A DNA stretch of 64,000 bases from Coniella vitis (lineage: Eukaryota > Ascomycota > Sordariomycetes > Diaporthales > Schizoparmaceae): NCBI GenBank assembly GCA_011317545.1, contig WUJK01000004.1, positions 930,001 through 994,000 of the forward strand, written 5' to 3'. The translations under genes were made by a program, and so were the position numbers. The notes under the pieces are model-generated. The model saw only the letters and a program-made list of their open reading frames with translations, did not search any database and had not been told where the DNA came from. Positions 1 through 12,276 of this stretch are shown one piece after another (the first letter of the stretch is position 1; each line of letters begins with the position of its first letter).

Positions 1-906
1 TTCACTCGCGTGCACGACAAGAAGCTTTGCATTGTGGCTATTGTCGCATTACTGGGTCTCAGCCCCGAACAAATCCCCGCCAGCGTCTCGGTTGGTTGGC
101 CACGACTGCTTCAGGTAAGTTGAAGCGTTTTTTTTTTTTTTTTTTTTTTTTTTTTTGGTCTATTTTTTTTGGGTTTCTACTTGGTTTGCTAACGGTATTG
201 CAGGGCATTACATCACTGTTTAGAACGCTGCCGGCTGCGCTGAAGAGTAAGTTTCCGAAGCGATACTGTCACTGAATTGAAGTATGCTGACATTTCATCC
301 AGACCGTGAGGATGCCATGAAGGACGACTATGGCCTAGACGGCAACTACACTTACGACGACGACGACGAGTGGGGTGATGATGAGGCCGCCTGGACCGCA
401 GAGGAGGAGTTGGAGGAGGAAGTCACCGATGCCAAGGATGAGAGCTCTGCATACCTTGAGTTCTTGAACGAGGAGGTAGGTCGTAACCAATCCAAAAAAG
501 GCCACCCCGCTAGCAAGATTGCTAACAGAAACACACACAGGCTCAAAAGTTTGGCCACCTCGAGGAGTTGGCTTCGGACGACGAGCTTGGCGAGAATAGC
601 GTCCTGCTCGAGTCGCCTCTGGACAAGTTGGAGCCCTACCAGATCTTCCGCTCGTGCCTGTTGAGTAAGTCTGCTGCCCACTGTGTGATTGTTTCCACGT
701 GACAGAACCGCGGCTAACATGGTGAAACCACAGGATTGCAACAAGAGCAGCCACAATTCTACGCCAGCCTTTCGACGCACCTTTCTGGTGACGAGCAAGG
801 CGTTATTCAGAGCGTGGTCCAGCAGGCCGATGCAAACCAGCTGGCTGCGCAACAAGCCGCACAACAGATTGCTGCGGCAGCTGGAGTGAATGGCGGTGCT
901 AGCTAA
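1..906 (+). CDS. Importin-7/8-type karyopherin beta (Nmd5/Sxm1-like), C-terminal part
   Basis: The upstream part lies outside the window. I read five exons: 1-114, 204-246, 303-475, 541-664 and 734-906, all joining in frame with GTAAGT/GTAGGT donors and CAG/CCAG acceptors. The product starts FTRVHDKKLCIVAIVALL, a helical HEAT-like end region. A strongly acidic tract follows in exon 3 (DDDDEW, then EEELEEE), then a conserved tail with DKLEPYQIF, and the protein ends in a Gln/Ala-rich helix before GVNGGAS. This order (FTRVHDKK motif, acidic linker, short C-terminal helix) is that of fungal importin-7/8 homologues, which carry cargo into the nucleus with RanGTP-dependent release. The first visible intron (115-203) contains a run of more than 20 T, a likely place for assembly error. 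Family assignment is by memory of the motifs; the split between Nmd5 and Sxm1 cannot be settled here. Confidence 0.82.
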
Positions 907-2279
907 GCACTTGTAACAACTGTTCCGAAAAGATAATATATGGGAGAAGAAGAAGAGAGAGAAAAGGAAAAAAGGAGAAGATTATCGAATGTCATATTCA
1001 CGCAACGCGTTGAGAGCACGTGCACGTGCACATGGAAATCTAGGATGATGACATCAGGTATCGGGGGTTGGAGAAATGAGATTCGAGATGGGGACGAGTC
1101 AATGCAAAGTAGCCCGGAGGCCTATCTCGGAATTGAAGGCAGGCAAACTACGTGTTTCTTTTTTGAGAAATCCTCAGATCCAAGGCCGTCTGAGGAGGAG
1201 GGGAGGAAGAAGAGAAAAAAAAAAAGCAAAGGTCAAGGAAGAAATAGGGCATCAAGTGATACCAAAGTATAGAATAGTTCGGACCCCCAGGGAACAAAGA
1301 GGACCAAAAAAAACCCACTAGGCGAACCAAAACAGACTACTTGCATTTATTCTATTGTTTATTGTCTTGGGCTTTCATGGTGTTGGTAGGTGCGATGTTG
1401 TGATACCTTGCAGAGTATCGGAGATTTATCAGGAATAATAAAGGTATTGGCAACGAATGAAAGGCAAAGAAAGGCCTGGAATACTGTGTTCTGATTAACT
1501 AACATGGCGTTTCCTGGATTTACGTGGGTTTCGGCGCCTGTCTAGTTGTTGTCAGTCCTCACTTGGATAACGCATAAATCATAGTGTAGCAAGCAATGTT
1601 TGCCGGTAGCGGGTAAAGCGAGAGAGAGAGAGACTCACGATACAATATACGGGTGTGTACTTGGTTCTTCGGGTTGGGCCGAGCGAACGGAACCCGCCGA
1701 TCAAGACTTTGGTAACAGCAGCCAATGAATGCCATTTAGTCAGCTACCCGAACCGATACTACGAGACTTGCACACCCCATTTCCGTGTTGCAATTGGAGG
1801 CAAATGATGCAGTGGTGATATATAATCTTTTGATTTCTTTTTTTTCTCCCTCACCACAAGTACTGCTCAGCAAAGTTGTGATGCGCGCGCCTTCTCCCTC
1901 TCTCTGTGTGTGTGTTTGTCTCTTAGTGCGCTCGTTGTCCCCTATTCGAGAAGGCTTACACAGCCAACATGGCCCAAGCGTGACACGTCGTCGTCTCACC
2001 TGGGACTATGGCACCTGTACTTGACTTGGCTTGGCTTGGCCTGGCTTGCCCTTTCCTCCTCCTCCTCCTGCTCCTGCTCCTTCTCTTTACTTCACTTTCC
2101 CTTCCTTTATATCCTAAGCCAGCAAGAGCGCCCTGCTATATACTTTCAATCACTCACTCAATCAACCAACCTGTCCCTCTGGTTCCGGAGCTGCAACGTG
2201 CGCGTGGACTTGCGTGCAACGTCGGGAGTCCAGTTAAAAGAAGCCCCAAGATAGAGAAGGGCAAGGAGGTGTCGCCAAC
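907..2279. other. Intergenic, importin 3' end to ISN1 5' end
   Basis: No gene is supported. The segment holds purine-rich sequence just after the importin stop (about 935-1310), a short GA repeat near 1620-1634 and pyrimidine-rich sequence at 1840-1930 and 2030-2100. The pyrimidine tracts are typical of a fungal promoter/5' UTR and probably belong to ISN1, which begins at 2280. Open frames here are short, overlapping on both strands and low in complexity. Confidence 0.6.
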
Positions 2280-4229
2280 ATGACGACGCGGTATAGAGTC
2301 GAATGTGAGTTTTCCTGGCTAAAGTAGTGGACAAAGTGAGAAGGGAAGCACAGATACACAAGGCAATGAATGAATGCTGACATTTTTTTGTGTCATCGCA
2401 GATGCCCTCAAGACCCATAGGCGGGACCAATTTATAGGTATGGATTGAGGTGAGGGCGGATGTGAGGGCACACTGAAGTCAATTAATTACTCTTGATCGC
2501 ATCAACGTCTGGCTCGCCAACTGAACTCCAAGTGGGGGGTTATGCTGAACCGTCTCGATGCTGTGCTTGGGTCGAGTGTGTATTCATGGAATCCGCAACT
2601 TGAAGCTCCGTCATGAGGCCATGCTTCCCGTACGCTCTCCAGAAGCCACCTTTGATGACATTGATATCCTCACTTTATGACGGCTCAACACCAAAAGCGA
2701 ATTGAACTCGGAAACCCATCAACTAATAATGATACCACCCCTGCTACAGAATGGATCAAAGGCTTGCTCGCCGTCCCCTTTGTCCTGCACTCCCAACCCC
2801 ACGGCATTTTCCACTCCGACACGCGCGCTCCTTCGCTCGAGCACATGGCCGAAGAAGCCGCCAGACGCTATGCCGAAATCATGCGCGATGTGGAGGTCAT
2901 GATTGACGACCACATTGCCCTCCAGCTTCCCGACGGAGCCGAAGCATACCCGTCGTCGTCCTCCTCCAGCAGCAACCTCCGCCCGGCCCTCGCCAAACCT
3001 CCCCCTTCCAAACTCAAGCTCCTCGTTCCCTCCATCGGCCCTTTCTTCACCCGCCTGCCGCTCGAAGCAGCCTTCAAGTACCAAGACCGCAAGCGCTACA
3101 TCAGCTCCCGCCGCTTCGTCAGTCCGTCCTTCAACGACGTCCGCCTCATCCTCAACTCGGCCCAAATCATGGCCGTGACCACGTACAGCAGCCTGCAGCT
3201 CGCCACCTTTGACGGAGACGTGACCCTCTATGACGACGGGCAGAGCCTCGAGCCCGACAGTCCGCTCGTGCCGCGCTTACTCGACCTCCTCCGCAAGGGC
3301 GTCCGCGTGGGCATTGTCACGGCAGCGGGCTACACCACCGCCGACCGCTACTATGCCCGCTTGCACGGCCTCCTCGATGCCCTCGCCGCCACCACGGACC
3401 TGGCGCCCGCGCAAAAGAGGAACCTGCTCGTCATGGGCGGCGAGGCAAACTATCTCTTTGCGTTTGACGCCGCCGCGGGGCCGCATTACCTCCGCGCTGT
3501 GCCGCGGACCGAGTGGCTCACGCCCGAGATGGCAGCGTGGAGCGAAGCCGACATTGCGGCGCTGCTCGACGACGCCGAAGCGGCGCTGCGGGAATGCGTC
3601 AAGGGACTGAACCTGCCGGCGACGGTGATGCGCAAGGACCGCGCTGTGGGGATTATTCCTGACCCAGAGGGCGCGCGCATCCCGCGGGAGAGTCTGGAGG
3701 AGACGGTGCTGGTTGTGCAGAGGTTACTGGAGAATAGCCTGGCGGGGAGGAGGAAGGCGGTACCGTTTTGTGCTTTGTGAGTATTGTTCTTTCGGTCCCC
3801 TTTTTCATCAACTTTTTTTTTTTTAAGAGAGGGGAACCTTTTTGCTGCTCATTCTTCAGGGTTGTCTGATTGTTCTGCAAATGCATGCATGCTGTACCGC
3901 TGATGTGACTGACTGCTGACCCTCCTTCCTTCCTTTCTTTCCTTCTTAGTAACGGAGGACGCGACGTCTTTGTCGACATAGGCGATAAATCATGGGGCGT
4001 CACCGTGTGCCAAAAGTACTTTGAAAACCAAGCCAAAGGCGGCGGCGGCTCCCCTGCCTGTTCCATCCGGCCCGAAAATACCCTCCACGTCGGCGACCAG
4101 TTCCTCAGCGCCGGCGCCAATGATTTCCGCGCCCGCAGCGTCGGCACCACGGCGTGGATTGCGAGTCCCAGCGAGACAGTCGAGTTGTTGGATGAGCTGG
4201 CGGATTTGATGGGTAAGAAGCTTTCGTAG
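2280..4229 (+). CDS. isn1: IMP-specific 5'-nucleotidase ISN1
   Basis: Four exons: 2280-2304, 2402-2437, 2750-3776 and 3950-4229, giving about 455 residues, the usual length of fungal ISN1. The enzyme dephosphorylates IMP to inosine in the cytosol, a step of purine salvage and nucleotide balance. The N-terminus MTTRYRVEYALKTHRRDQF followed by EWIKGLLAVPFVLH is characteristic. The HAD-like catalytic motif FDGDVTLYD has its Asp pair at about residues 175 and 177. The last exon carries NGGRDVFVDIGDKSWGV and the HVGDQFLSAGANDFRAR segment that binds metal and substrate in this family. Short exons 1 and 2 were chosen because they join in frame and supply the conserved N-terminus; the open frame upstream of 2750 (from 2677) is intronic. 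Intron 2 is long (312 bp) but has a good CTAATAA branch region and ACAG acceptor. The gene is intact. Confidence 0.93.
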
Positions 4230-4975
4230 GCTGGAGTTTTTGAGGGAAAAAAAAGAAAAGAAAAAAAAGGGGGAGGAGGGGAAACTGTATGGGCTTGGAA
4301 GAAGACAGACACGTTTTTGGAACATTTAGCAAATGCTCATTGCCGGTTGGCAGGTTGAGGTATGGGAGAAGGCGCTGGTGCTGTGGTTTTTTTTTTGTTT
4401 TTTTTTTCAAAGGCCGGGGGGGGGGGGCAATTCGGAAAGGTTTTATGTGTGCAGTATGGTGCGTTGTTATCAGACAAAGAGATATGTCGTTCTCATCAAG
4501 CCTTGATCTGTCCTGTAAGTGAGTGGTTCCCTCACATCACATTCGGCTACATAAAATAAACCGCACTATTCTATACACTATAATCGAAGTCACGACGGGA
4601 TCCAAGGATTTATCAAGATATTGTAATTTCATAAAGCCATCATGGCTATGGGGGGTATTCATCATCCAGTCTCTATCGACCTCGCGGGGTATTCGCCATA
4701 TGGCCCAGTACGCTCACTCTTTCATCGCTAAACCTTTCTTCGAAAACCAAAAAAAAACTTTTGCGCACACAAGGCTTTTTGTGATCCAGTCCTGATCCGC
4801 TTGCTCCTGCAAGTCTCGGGCCATCAGAGCCAACAGAACTGGCACGCTTTCCAAGAATAAGCCGAGGGAAGTGCATGGTACGATCCAACTTTCCAGTGCC
4901 TCGGCAAGTGGTAGTGGTTGGGCTAAAATATATACATCATCAAGGGTAAATCGTGCGAAACTAGAGTGGAGCGGC
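4230..4975. other. Convergent 3' intergenic region
   Basis: The region separates the ISN1 stop from the stop of the minus-strand gene at 4976. It contains A-rich sequence at 4243-4270, T- and G-runs at 4386-4428, and AT-rich sequence around 4548-4640 that could serve for polyadenylation on either strand. No further gene is supported. Confidence 0.6.
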
Positions 4976-6751
4976 TTAAGCCACGCCAAATGGCTTGCCA
5001 AAATTGGAACAGGTGCTCCTCATCTTGAGCGGGATGTCCTCGACATCCTTCTTGGCCTCGGTCGTGCCCTCCTCGTCTTCGTCGTCAGAGTGTCTGAGCA
5101 CAGTGGGAGTGGCGTCGTCTTGTCCGGATGCTGCTTTCTCCAGCTTGTCGGACAACTTCCTAAGAAAGATCTCGTCCTTGGCGGGCATATTGCGCAGCGT
5201 GAGCGGGCCCTTGAGCTCAACATCATCGTCTGAGGGGTCCACAATGGCCGGGGCGTGCTCATTGTCGGCGTGGGTGGGCACAGGCTCGGCAGGTTCACTA
5301 GATTCATGCCTAAACTCGTTCCCGTCGGAGCTCATAGCTCCATCCCCACTCGTGAGCGTTGGTGTGTTGGAGCCACTACTAACAACTGTGTTCGACGTTC
5401 CAGTGTGGGCAACGGACAATGAGACTGTCGGCGTGTGGCCAGCGTTCATTGTCAGGCGAGAATGGGCGTCTGCCCGCAGAGCGCGTATGGATCTCGCGCG
5501 AGCCAAAGCCTTGGAATCCTCGGGGAGTCGAGGAGGCGAGCTGTTCCTGCTAGCAGGCTTGGACTCCGAACTCGACGGTGTGTCGGTAAACGTCTCCATC
5601 TTGACAAAGTTCTCTCGTAGGTGAATCCCTTCCAAGTCCTTGTGGTACTCTTGCACGTCAATGACTTTTGACGGCCGCTCGCATTCCATAATTGTTGACG
5701 GTGAATCTGACGAAGTCCGCCGGCAGACAGCCAAGGGCAATGCGCCTGGCTGACCGACCGGACTGATCTGCGAGGATGACTTGGGCTGCAGCAAGGGTGA
5801 CTTGATATCGGGGCATGTCTTGAATCGCGACTCCATTTCCTTGAGTCGATTTTGTAATTGCATGACTTGTGATTGTAGTTCGAACTTCTCAGTCTCCCAT
5901 TGGGATCGCTGTCGTGCGTGGTCCACCTCAAGCTCGTTTATGATCTCCCTGTATACCTCTTCTGCTCTGTCGCGACTCGCCTGCAGATGCCTTCTTTCGT
6001 CATCAAATGCCTGTCTCATCCGCCTGCACGCATGTTAGTCTGCGGATTGCACCCCATTTACTGAAGAAAAAGAAGAAGAAAAAAAAGGAAAAAAAAAAAA
6101 AAAAAGGACGCCATATACAATCGCTCTGCTTCAGGGAGTGACTTACTCTAATCTGCGGTAATCGTGGTCCCCCGCAGGTAATTGCAAATCACTCGGGGCC
6201 GATTCATTGCCAGAATTGATGCGAACGGCAGGTTTGCGCACAGTAATCAGACCGGAGCCAGTGCCTGAGATTGTCTCAACAGGAACGGAAACTCCTGGAA
6301 TGGGTGTCCGCCTGGTCTGCTCAAAGTCCATGGCGCCGGCTCTTTGGTCAAAGACGTCGTTTCGTCTTCTGCGCGAAGTGCCCCTAGTTGGCGACAGACT
6401 CGAGGCGCGCTGTTGCGAACGACGTTGAGATTGGAGTTGGTACTGGGCATGCGAAGGGATGGGCGTCAGGTGCGGCGACAGGAAACTTGCAGGTTGTGCC
6501 TGTGGTGGGTCTGCACTGGCAATCCCGTCGATAGGGGACCAAGTGCGGGCCGCAAAAGCGTTTGGATTGCTCGTGATCGAGAGCCGGGTTCTGGGTTCAA
6601 AGTATTGCACACCGCCGGGCAGGCTCAAGGGCGAAATGACGGACGAGGAAGGGTGGCTGCCCGTCAAACTCGCGAGGCCAGCGAGTGACAATTGTAGTTC
6701 GGCGTCCATAGCACCAGATGGGAGGAAGGAGTCGGAGGGCAACTTGGTCAT
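4976..6751 (-). CDS. Coiled-coil protein of unknown function
   Basis: Two exons on the minus strand: 6751 (or 6709) to 6147, and 6023 to 4976. They are joined by a GTAAGT donor, an ACTAAC branch and a GCAG acceptor, restoring a continuous helix DYRRLERMRQAFDDERRH. The product has 550 residues from ATG 6751 (MTKLPSDSF) or 536 from ATG 6709 (MDAELQLSLAGLASL); I cannot decide between them. The first 180 residues are Ser/Pro/Arg-rich and look disordered. Residues about 185-255 (numbered from 6709) form a charged coiled coil with many E, R, Q and L. The rest is disordered with an acidic patch (DDEDEEG) and a C-terminal IPLKMRSTCSNFGKPFG that resembles a short motif ending many fungal proteins of unknown function. 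No enzymatic domain is visible. A scaffold or cytoskeletal role would fit but is only inference. Confidence 0.75.
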
Positions 6752-6805
6752 AGCGGAGACGCACGACTGACTAGTGGGGGGAAGGAGACAGGCGAGGGCG
6801 GGCAA

Positions 6806-9800
6806 ACAAGGCGTGCCAGGGTGGGTAAGCTAAGCCTGTCGGGTCCGGTTTCTTTTTTGGCTTCTTATTCGCACCAAAGCGGCAGGAAGCAACGAGAATT
6901 GTTTCGACAAGATCGAGTCGGCGAAAATGAGAGGCGATTTCCTTGCGCTATGTGCTTCAATCCAAGGCCAACACCACACAACACGCGGGCCAAGTTGTAC
7001 AGACAGAGAGGCACAGAGAAGGGTAGATATTTGGGTTCCTTTGTTTCAGGACGACTCGATTTGCTACAACTGGTGCAGAGTCCGCGGAGAGGTCATTCCG
7101 CCGATAGGACGAGGGTGCTGCAGGGTGCGTGGCCAGGCTGGACAGAAAGGCGCGGTGCGACGACTGCTGGCTCTAGTTTGTATGGGCGAAAGATTGGGCG
7201 ACGATGGATATCGAAGTGTGTGTTGGCGTTGGATGCTGGCTGGTACCTTGCAGCGGTGACATGGGGAGCCATCGACTTTTATGCAGCAGGAGAGGGGCTG
7301 TCAGAGGCAAGCAGATTGGGCGGACAAGAGAAAGGAGAGAGGAGACAAGAGGAGAGGGGAGGGGAGGGGCCGCAAAAAGATCGTGAGTTGTCACGCGGTG
7401 GTTTTCAGGGTGGAGAGTCAGGTCGAGGCCGAGCGGGAGAGAGCGAGCGCAGAGAGGAAGGCTATGGAAGGGCAGGGGAGCAGGGAGCTGCAGGGCCACC
7501 GTCCACGCGGCGGGAAAGACCGCCCCGCCAGCAGTCTGGTTTGGTGTGTGGGTACCTCAGTACTTATAGCCAGGTACGCTGGACACGGGGTGTGGGCTTA
7601 GCAGCATGCTTTTGGCACGGCTGTCACGGCTGCCACGGCTGTATTCCATCCGCCGACTTGGCGCAGCTACGGATTCACCCGTGGCGACACCAAGGCCTTC
7701 CTTGTGCCTGAGCCTGAGCCTGAGCCTGAGCACAGCACAGCACAGCACAGCACAGCCCTTCAATGCATACCATGTACTACTATGTATGTACACAGTACCG
7801 ACCAGGCCCCGGCAGCCGGGCCACACTACTGCGTGGCTCTTTCCAGGCCTGTTCTTGGGCCTTGGCTCACGGCTCTTGCCCTGCGTCATGGGCTATTGGT
7901 CATGGAACCCACCAGCGACCAGCGCTCCTGCCAGAAAGGAAAGCAGCCGTCCAAGAGATCAACAAAAAGGCAGTTGTGGACAAAGAACGTGCTCACGTGG
8001 CAACGGCTGTCAACTATTTGCATACCAGGCACATCCTCGACTCGCTCGCCCGGTTTCATCTTTTTTTTTTTCGGTCCAACAGAGTCTTGCAAGTGTTTCC
8101 AATCAAGACCACACGCTAAACTACGGCCCTACCCCGGCGTCAACAATCACCATGACACAATGGTTGCGGCGCCAGGTACGTGTTGCTCCCTTTTCCAACC
8201 CCTTTCACATGCTTCTGTCCTCGCGGTAGGTCTGTGCTGTCAACAATCATAACTATACATAGCACCCTCACTCAGATTACCGCCGCAGGCAGACAAGCTG
8301 AGGCGGTGCGCACCAGACGAGAGACGTGGCACTCGCCCAGCTGCTGCTGAGTCTGCTAAGCAGGGTCGCTCAAGGTCTTGCTCGCATCTTGGCGAGCCAC
8401 GAGGACCGACTTCTTATCAGCCCGCAGCGCGGCCAACGGCCAGCAACAGTCAGCCCCAGTCTCGCATTCCGGCCACTCGAACGTCACAACACTGCACGCC
8501 AAATTGTACGTGTACGGTTATGGCTGGTATGCCCTCACATTCCATGCACCAGTGTGTGCGCGCTGGGACGGGCCGCAAGACCACTGGGGCGGGATTCCAC
8601 ATTCCTCACACTACCTAGGTACATGTCTCTACGCGGACCCTCTGCCGTCCACCTAGAAGAGTGTCTTGTCCAGCAGCGCGCCTGCTCTGCTGCTCAGCTG
8701 CACTCTGCGCCAGGTGGCATTCTTCTTTGGTCCCTTGCAGCCTTCGGGTTCGTCACCCCTCTGAAACTGCTTGTTGCCCTTCTCCCGCCGATCTTTCCAG
8801 CTCGAACTCTGGGTCAGGCCCAAATGCCATGGCCGAAATCTCCTGTCACATCTGTCAAGCAAAAGATGGACTCATAGTACACTGCTCGAAATTGCCATGT
8901 ACACAGGCCAGCGGGCCTGGCGGGCCCTGGCAAGGGCTCTCTCTCCATGTTCAGTTAGGCGCTCACACCGCCGCCCCGGCAGCCTGTCACCCCTTGCCTT
9001 CCTTCCACCGCAGGTCGCTCGCCGGGCCTGTTAACCGCTACCCAGGTAGTTGGCAGAATCCATTCGGCCTCTGAGAGTCCGCACGGGAAATAATCTTGGC
9101 TGTTTACCTCGGCCAAGAGTAGCCAACCAGCCGACGAGCCAGTATGCATGGGTTCGGTGAGTATGTACATGATATCTAGCTAATATGTAGCTAGCCCGCC
9201 ATGACGTGTGGGCGTGTTTTATGTTCCTGACCTGGTCTCTGACCAGGCTTCCCCAGCAGTGATTCCCAGCTTTGAAGCGAACGGCCAGCGAGCAGAGGCC
9301 ACTGTGTAAGGCAAAAGACCTACTTGGTTGATATTTGTTCCCCATGTGACAAACTCGCGGTTTTTCCTTTCCCCGCGTCTGACGCCCCAGCACCCCAACC
9401 TCGCTTGCGATCTGGACCCCTGAGCATGCGGACAAACTTCAGGGTCCAAACGCACTTCAGCCCGGGGTAAATCGGGGAATCGGGCCATGTATGCCCCCTT
9501 CACATTCTGGTTGCGGTTAGCTCCTGGACCACGAGAGCCTCATGTCGCCTCCCAACTCCAAGGCCGAACGCGCAATTTACCATGAAGCCGCGGCTCCTAC
9601 GATTGGAAGCGGATGGAGTGCTACATAGTATCTGCGTAGCGAAGCTCGGCTCTTTTCCATCAAGATGCAGCAACAGCACCAGCCGGTTGCCATTTCCGCA
9701 CCTGTAGTTTCATACACAGGCGCAAGGCTCACCTCCAACGGTCGCAACAGATATTCCTACGTGGAAATACCTGTGCATCCATTGGGCGCATTTGACTCTG

Positions 9801-11169
9801 TCTGAAAATCGCCAAATACTGTATACTATGCACATAGCAGGCCCCCGCGAGCGTCTACATCCTACGTACTTCTTGGTACCGTCCAGGCCCAATACTATCC
9901 GCAAATCAATGCTACCGAGCGCTTGCATTTCCTTTCCGGGGGTTGCTGTCGTTGTCTCGTGACCATCACCTGGGTGCCATCAGTTCCCACTATTCAATAC
10001 TGCAGCGTGGGGATGAGCGGAAACCCAACCGTGGGCTTTTCTCCGGTTCTTTTGGGGGTTTGCTATGAATTGTGCGCCAATCAAGTGCCGAGATGCAAAT
10101 CCTGTCACAGCTGACAATTGGGCACTCACAGTGCCATATGGCCTGGGGATCCACTGCATATCCTGCTGGTAGGCTGGCCTGGTTGGTAGGGTAAACAGAG
10201 TCGGGCCTTTTTGCTCACCTCAATCACCTAGTTTTGCTTGACCATGCCACAGCAGCCTGCTCGCTTACCTCGAACCCGGTCACTTTCCGGCTGTACCATA
10301 ACAGTAATAATGGCAAAGTCGTTCGGCAACGGTCGGAAGGCTATGGCGGCCACCAGTCAAAGAAAACGATGGCATTTGGGGTTCTATCACACGAGTTATT
10401 ATGATGGCGTTGTCTACAGGTCTGCAAAAATTTGTTGCCATGGACATACATAGTCGGCCTGTGTCAGACACCTGTCGCCAGATAGATGATGATGGTCAAT
10501 CAGCCGTCGGCGAGCAGAGCGGCTCACGGCATGTCCGTCGTTCAAACACCGAGCTCATTTCCCTAGGGCAAGCTGAAACCAAGAAAGTCCTGCTTTTTGT
10601 AATTACTATGTATACACATAGTAGCACGGACAAAAACTATACACACCGCCAGAGCGCTGATCAGGGCAGAAATGGTGCAAAACTACCATGTACAAACCCT
10701 TCCACTTGACCTGACTGGCGAGCAAGGTCGTCGCATTGCCTTTTTCGGCTCTCGGATGAAAGCGAGCCTTTTAGGTCAGCCCTATCTATGCAAGATCTCA
10801 GCTGGCTCGTGAGTTCGCGCCAAACCCCTGAGGAAGGGGGATGATGATAGGTTGGTTCTTCTTTGGCTGACTGTTGCAGATTGGCTTGTGTCCGTGGGTT
10901 CAATATGGATGTTTTCTTTTTTGAAAAAATGGAAAGAAAAGAAAATTGTATCATACTGTTCACTTTCTCCATGCACTTGCACTGCTATGTAACAGCTGTG
11001 AGAGACAGACAATTCACTCGGACCGTAAAAGAGTATGAGGGAATATTGCCATTGCGCCGCCAAGCGACATGGACCAGAAGAGCAACCGTCTCTCGTGAGG
11101 ATTTGAATTACCAGCTTTCAGCGAATCAAACCAGTAGACCCTCAAACCAAGAACCCCGCCCCCAAAAAA
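6806..11169. other. Gene-poor intergenic region
   Basis: About 4.4 kb in which I see no supportable gene. Open frames are long because the sequence is GC-rich, overlap on both strands and show no recognisable domain. It holds CCTGAG repeats followed by ACAGC repeats at 7706-7757, purine-rich sequence at 7330-7480, and a few copies of the TACATAGTA/TACTATGTA-type motif (for example 7771-7798 and 10602-10624). The sequence next to the coiled-coil gene (6806-7300) presumably contains its promoter. Confidence 0.5.
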
Positions 11170-11571
11170 GAGGCTCACCAAGAATTGAACTGACTGCGAC
11201 GGTTCGGTGTCGGTGCACTGCACCCGTGGGTACGGGTTGATACTCCTTGGAATCATGAGTTGTAGGACCACTCAAGAGTCAGTCGTAAGAGCACTGGCAG
11301 CCCGCCTCATCTTCACCACCACTCCGATGTCCATCTCTTTTTGCGCGAAACCCGAATGCAAACGCAGGATTATTCAAAAAGTAATGTTTATGAGGGGAAA
11401 ACCCCATTCATTCTCGATTAGAGACTTCTCTTTGTGGCGGCCGAGCGAGCGAGCGAGCGATCGACAGGCCATACAACACCTGCTCATTTAATCACATCAT
11501 CGATCGGTCTGATCCATTAACGCACTCTAAGCGCCACACCATAACCAACACAAACAATCGAGCTAGCAAGC
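11170..11571. repeat. Diverged duplicate segment, copy 1 (upstream flank of array 1)
   Basis: This stretch matches 15020-15414 in the same orientation, with scattered differences. Shared landmarks in order are GTGGGtACGgGTTGATACTC (11226 and 15061), GAGCACTGGCAGCC (11289 and about 15151), and an AACGCACTCyAAG end just before the tandem array (11519 and about 15371). In both copies the AAGC/AACAT-type array follows directly. This suggests that flank and array were copied as one unit. I could only align it by eye. Confidence 0.5.
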
Positions 11572-11581
11572 AAATAGTAAA

Positions 11582-11620
<39 letters not shown>

Positions 11621-12156
11621 TGCAAGCAGGCAGGCAAGCAAACATGCAGCAAGCAAGCAGACAAGCAAACATGCAGCAAGCAAGCAGGCAAGCAAACATG
11701 CAGCAAGCAAGCAGGCAAGCAAACATGCAGCAAACATGCAGCAAGCAAGAAGGCAAGCAAACATGCAGCAAACATGCAGCAAGCAAGAAGGCAAGCAAAC
11801 ATGCAGCAAGCAAGAAGGCAAGCAAACATACAGCAGGCAAGCAGACAAGCAAACATACAGCAAGTAAGCAGGCAAGCAAACATACAGCAAGCAGGCAAGC
11901 AAACAGACAAACACCAGGCAAGCAAACATACAGGCTACAGCGAGCGAGCAGATATACAGCAAGCAAACGTGCAGCAAGCAAACATATAGCAAACATGCAG
12001 GCTGCAGCAAGCCAGCAAACATGCAGCAAGCAAGCAGATATACAGCAAGCAAGCAAGCATATAGCAAACTGGCAAACATGCAGCAAGCAAGCAGGCAGAC
12101 AGACAGGCAACAGACAGACAGATAGGCAGATAGGCAGTAACTAACAGAGTTAACTA

Positions 12157-12193
<37 letters not shown>

Positions 12194-12255
12194 GAGACAC
12201 ACAGACACACAGACAGACAGACAGACAGACCAGCAAGCAGGCAAGCAAACAAGCA
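11572..12255. repeat. Microsatellite-like array 1 (CAGA and AAGCAAACATGCAG family)
   Basis: A CAGA run (about 11583-11620) is followed by about 490 bp of mixed units built from AAGC, AGGC, AAACATGCAGC and AACATACAGC. A second CAGA run lies at about 12153-12235. The plus strand is nearly free of T and rich in A, C and G, so both strands show long open frames (Gln/Ala/Ser-rich on plus, Cys/Leu-rich on minus) that are artefacts of composition. The array ends 22 bp from the stop of the nuclease-like gene, so it occupies that gene's 3' UTR. Related arrays lie at 15415-16745 and, inverted, at 54903-55340. Confidence 0.9.
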
Positions 12256-12276
12256 TCAGCAACTACAAGAGATTCA

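Noticed and set aside
284..864. Plus- and minus-strand ORFs across the importin 3' exons
   Set aside because: They are shadows or unspliced read-throughs of the five-exon importin reading, which explains the splice sites and conserved motifs.
2677..2749. ATG at 2677 as the ISN1 start
   Set aside because: The segment before 2750 lacks ISN1 similarity. The two upstream mini-exons supply the conserved N-terminus with valid splice sites.
6821..7711. 296-codon plus-strand ORF upstream of the coiled-coil gene
   Set aside because: Arg/Gly-rich composition from purine-rich DNA, competing frames on both strands and no domain. It probably covers the promoter of the minus-strand gene.
11090..11165. 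tRNA-like stretch with a TTCAAATCC-like word on the minus strand
   Set aside because: The T-stem does not pair and no acceptor stem or anticodon arm could be drawn.
11492..12262. 256-codon minus-strand ORF rich in Cys and Leu, and matching Gln/Ala/Ser-rich ORFs on plus
   Set aside because: It lies wholly in the tandem array and nearly all frames are open there because the repeat words lack stop codons. No start context or domain supports translation.
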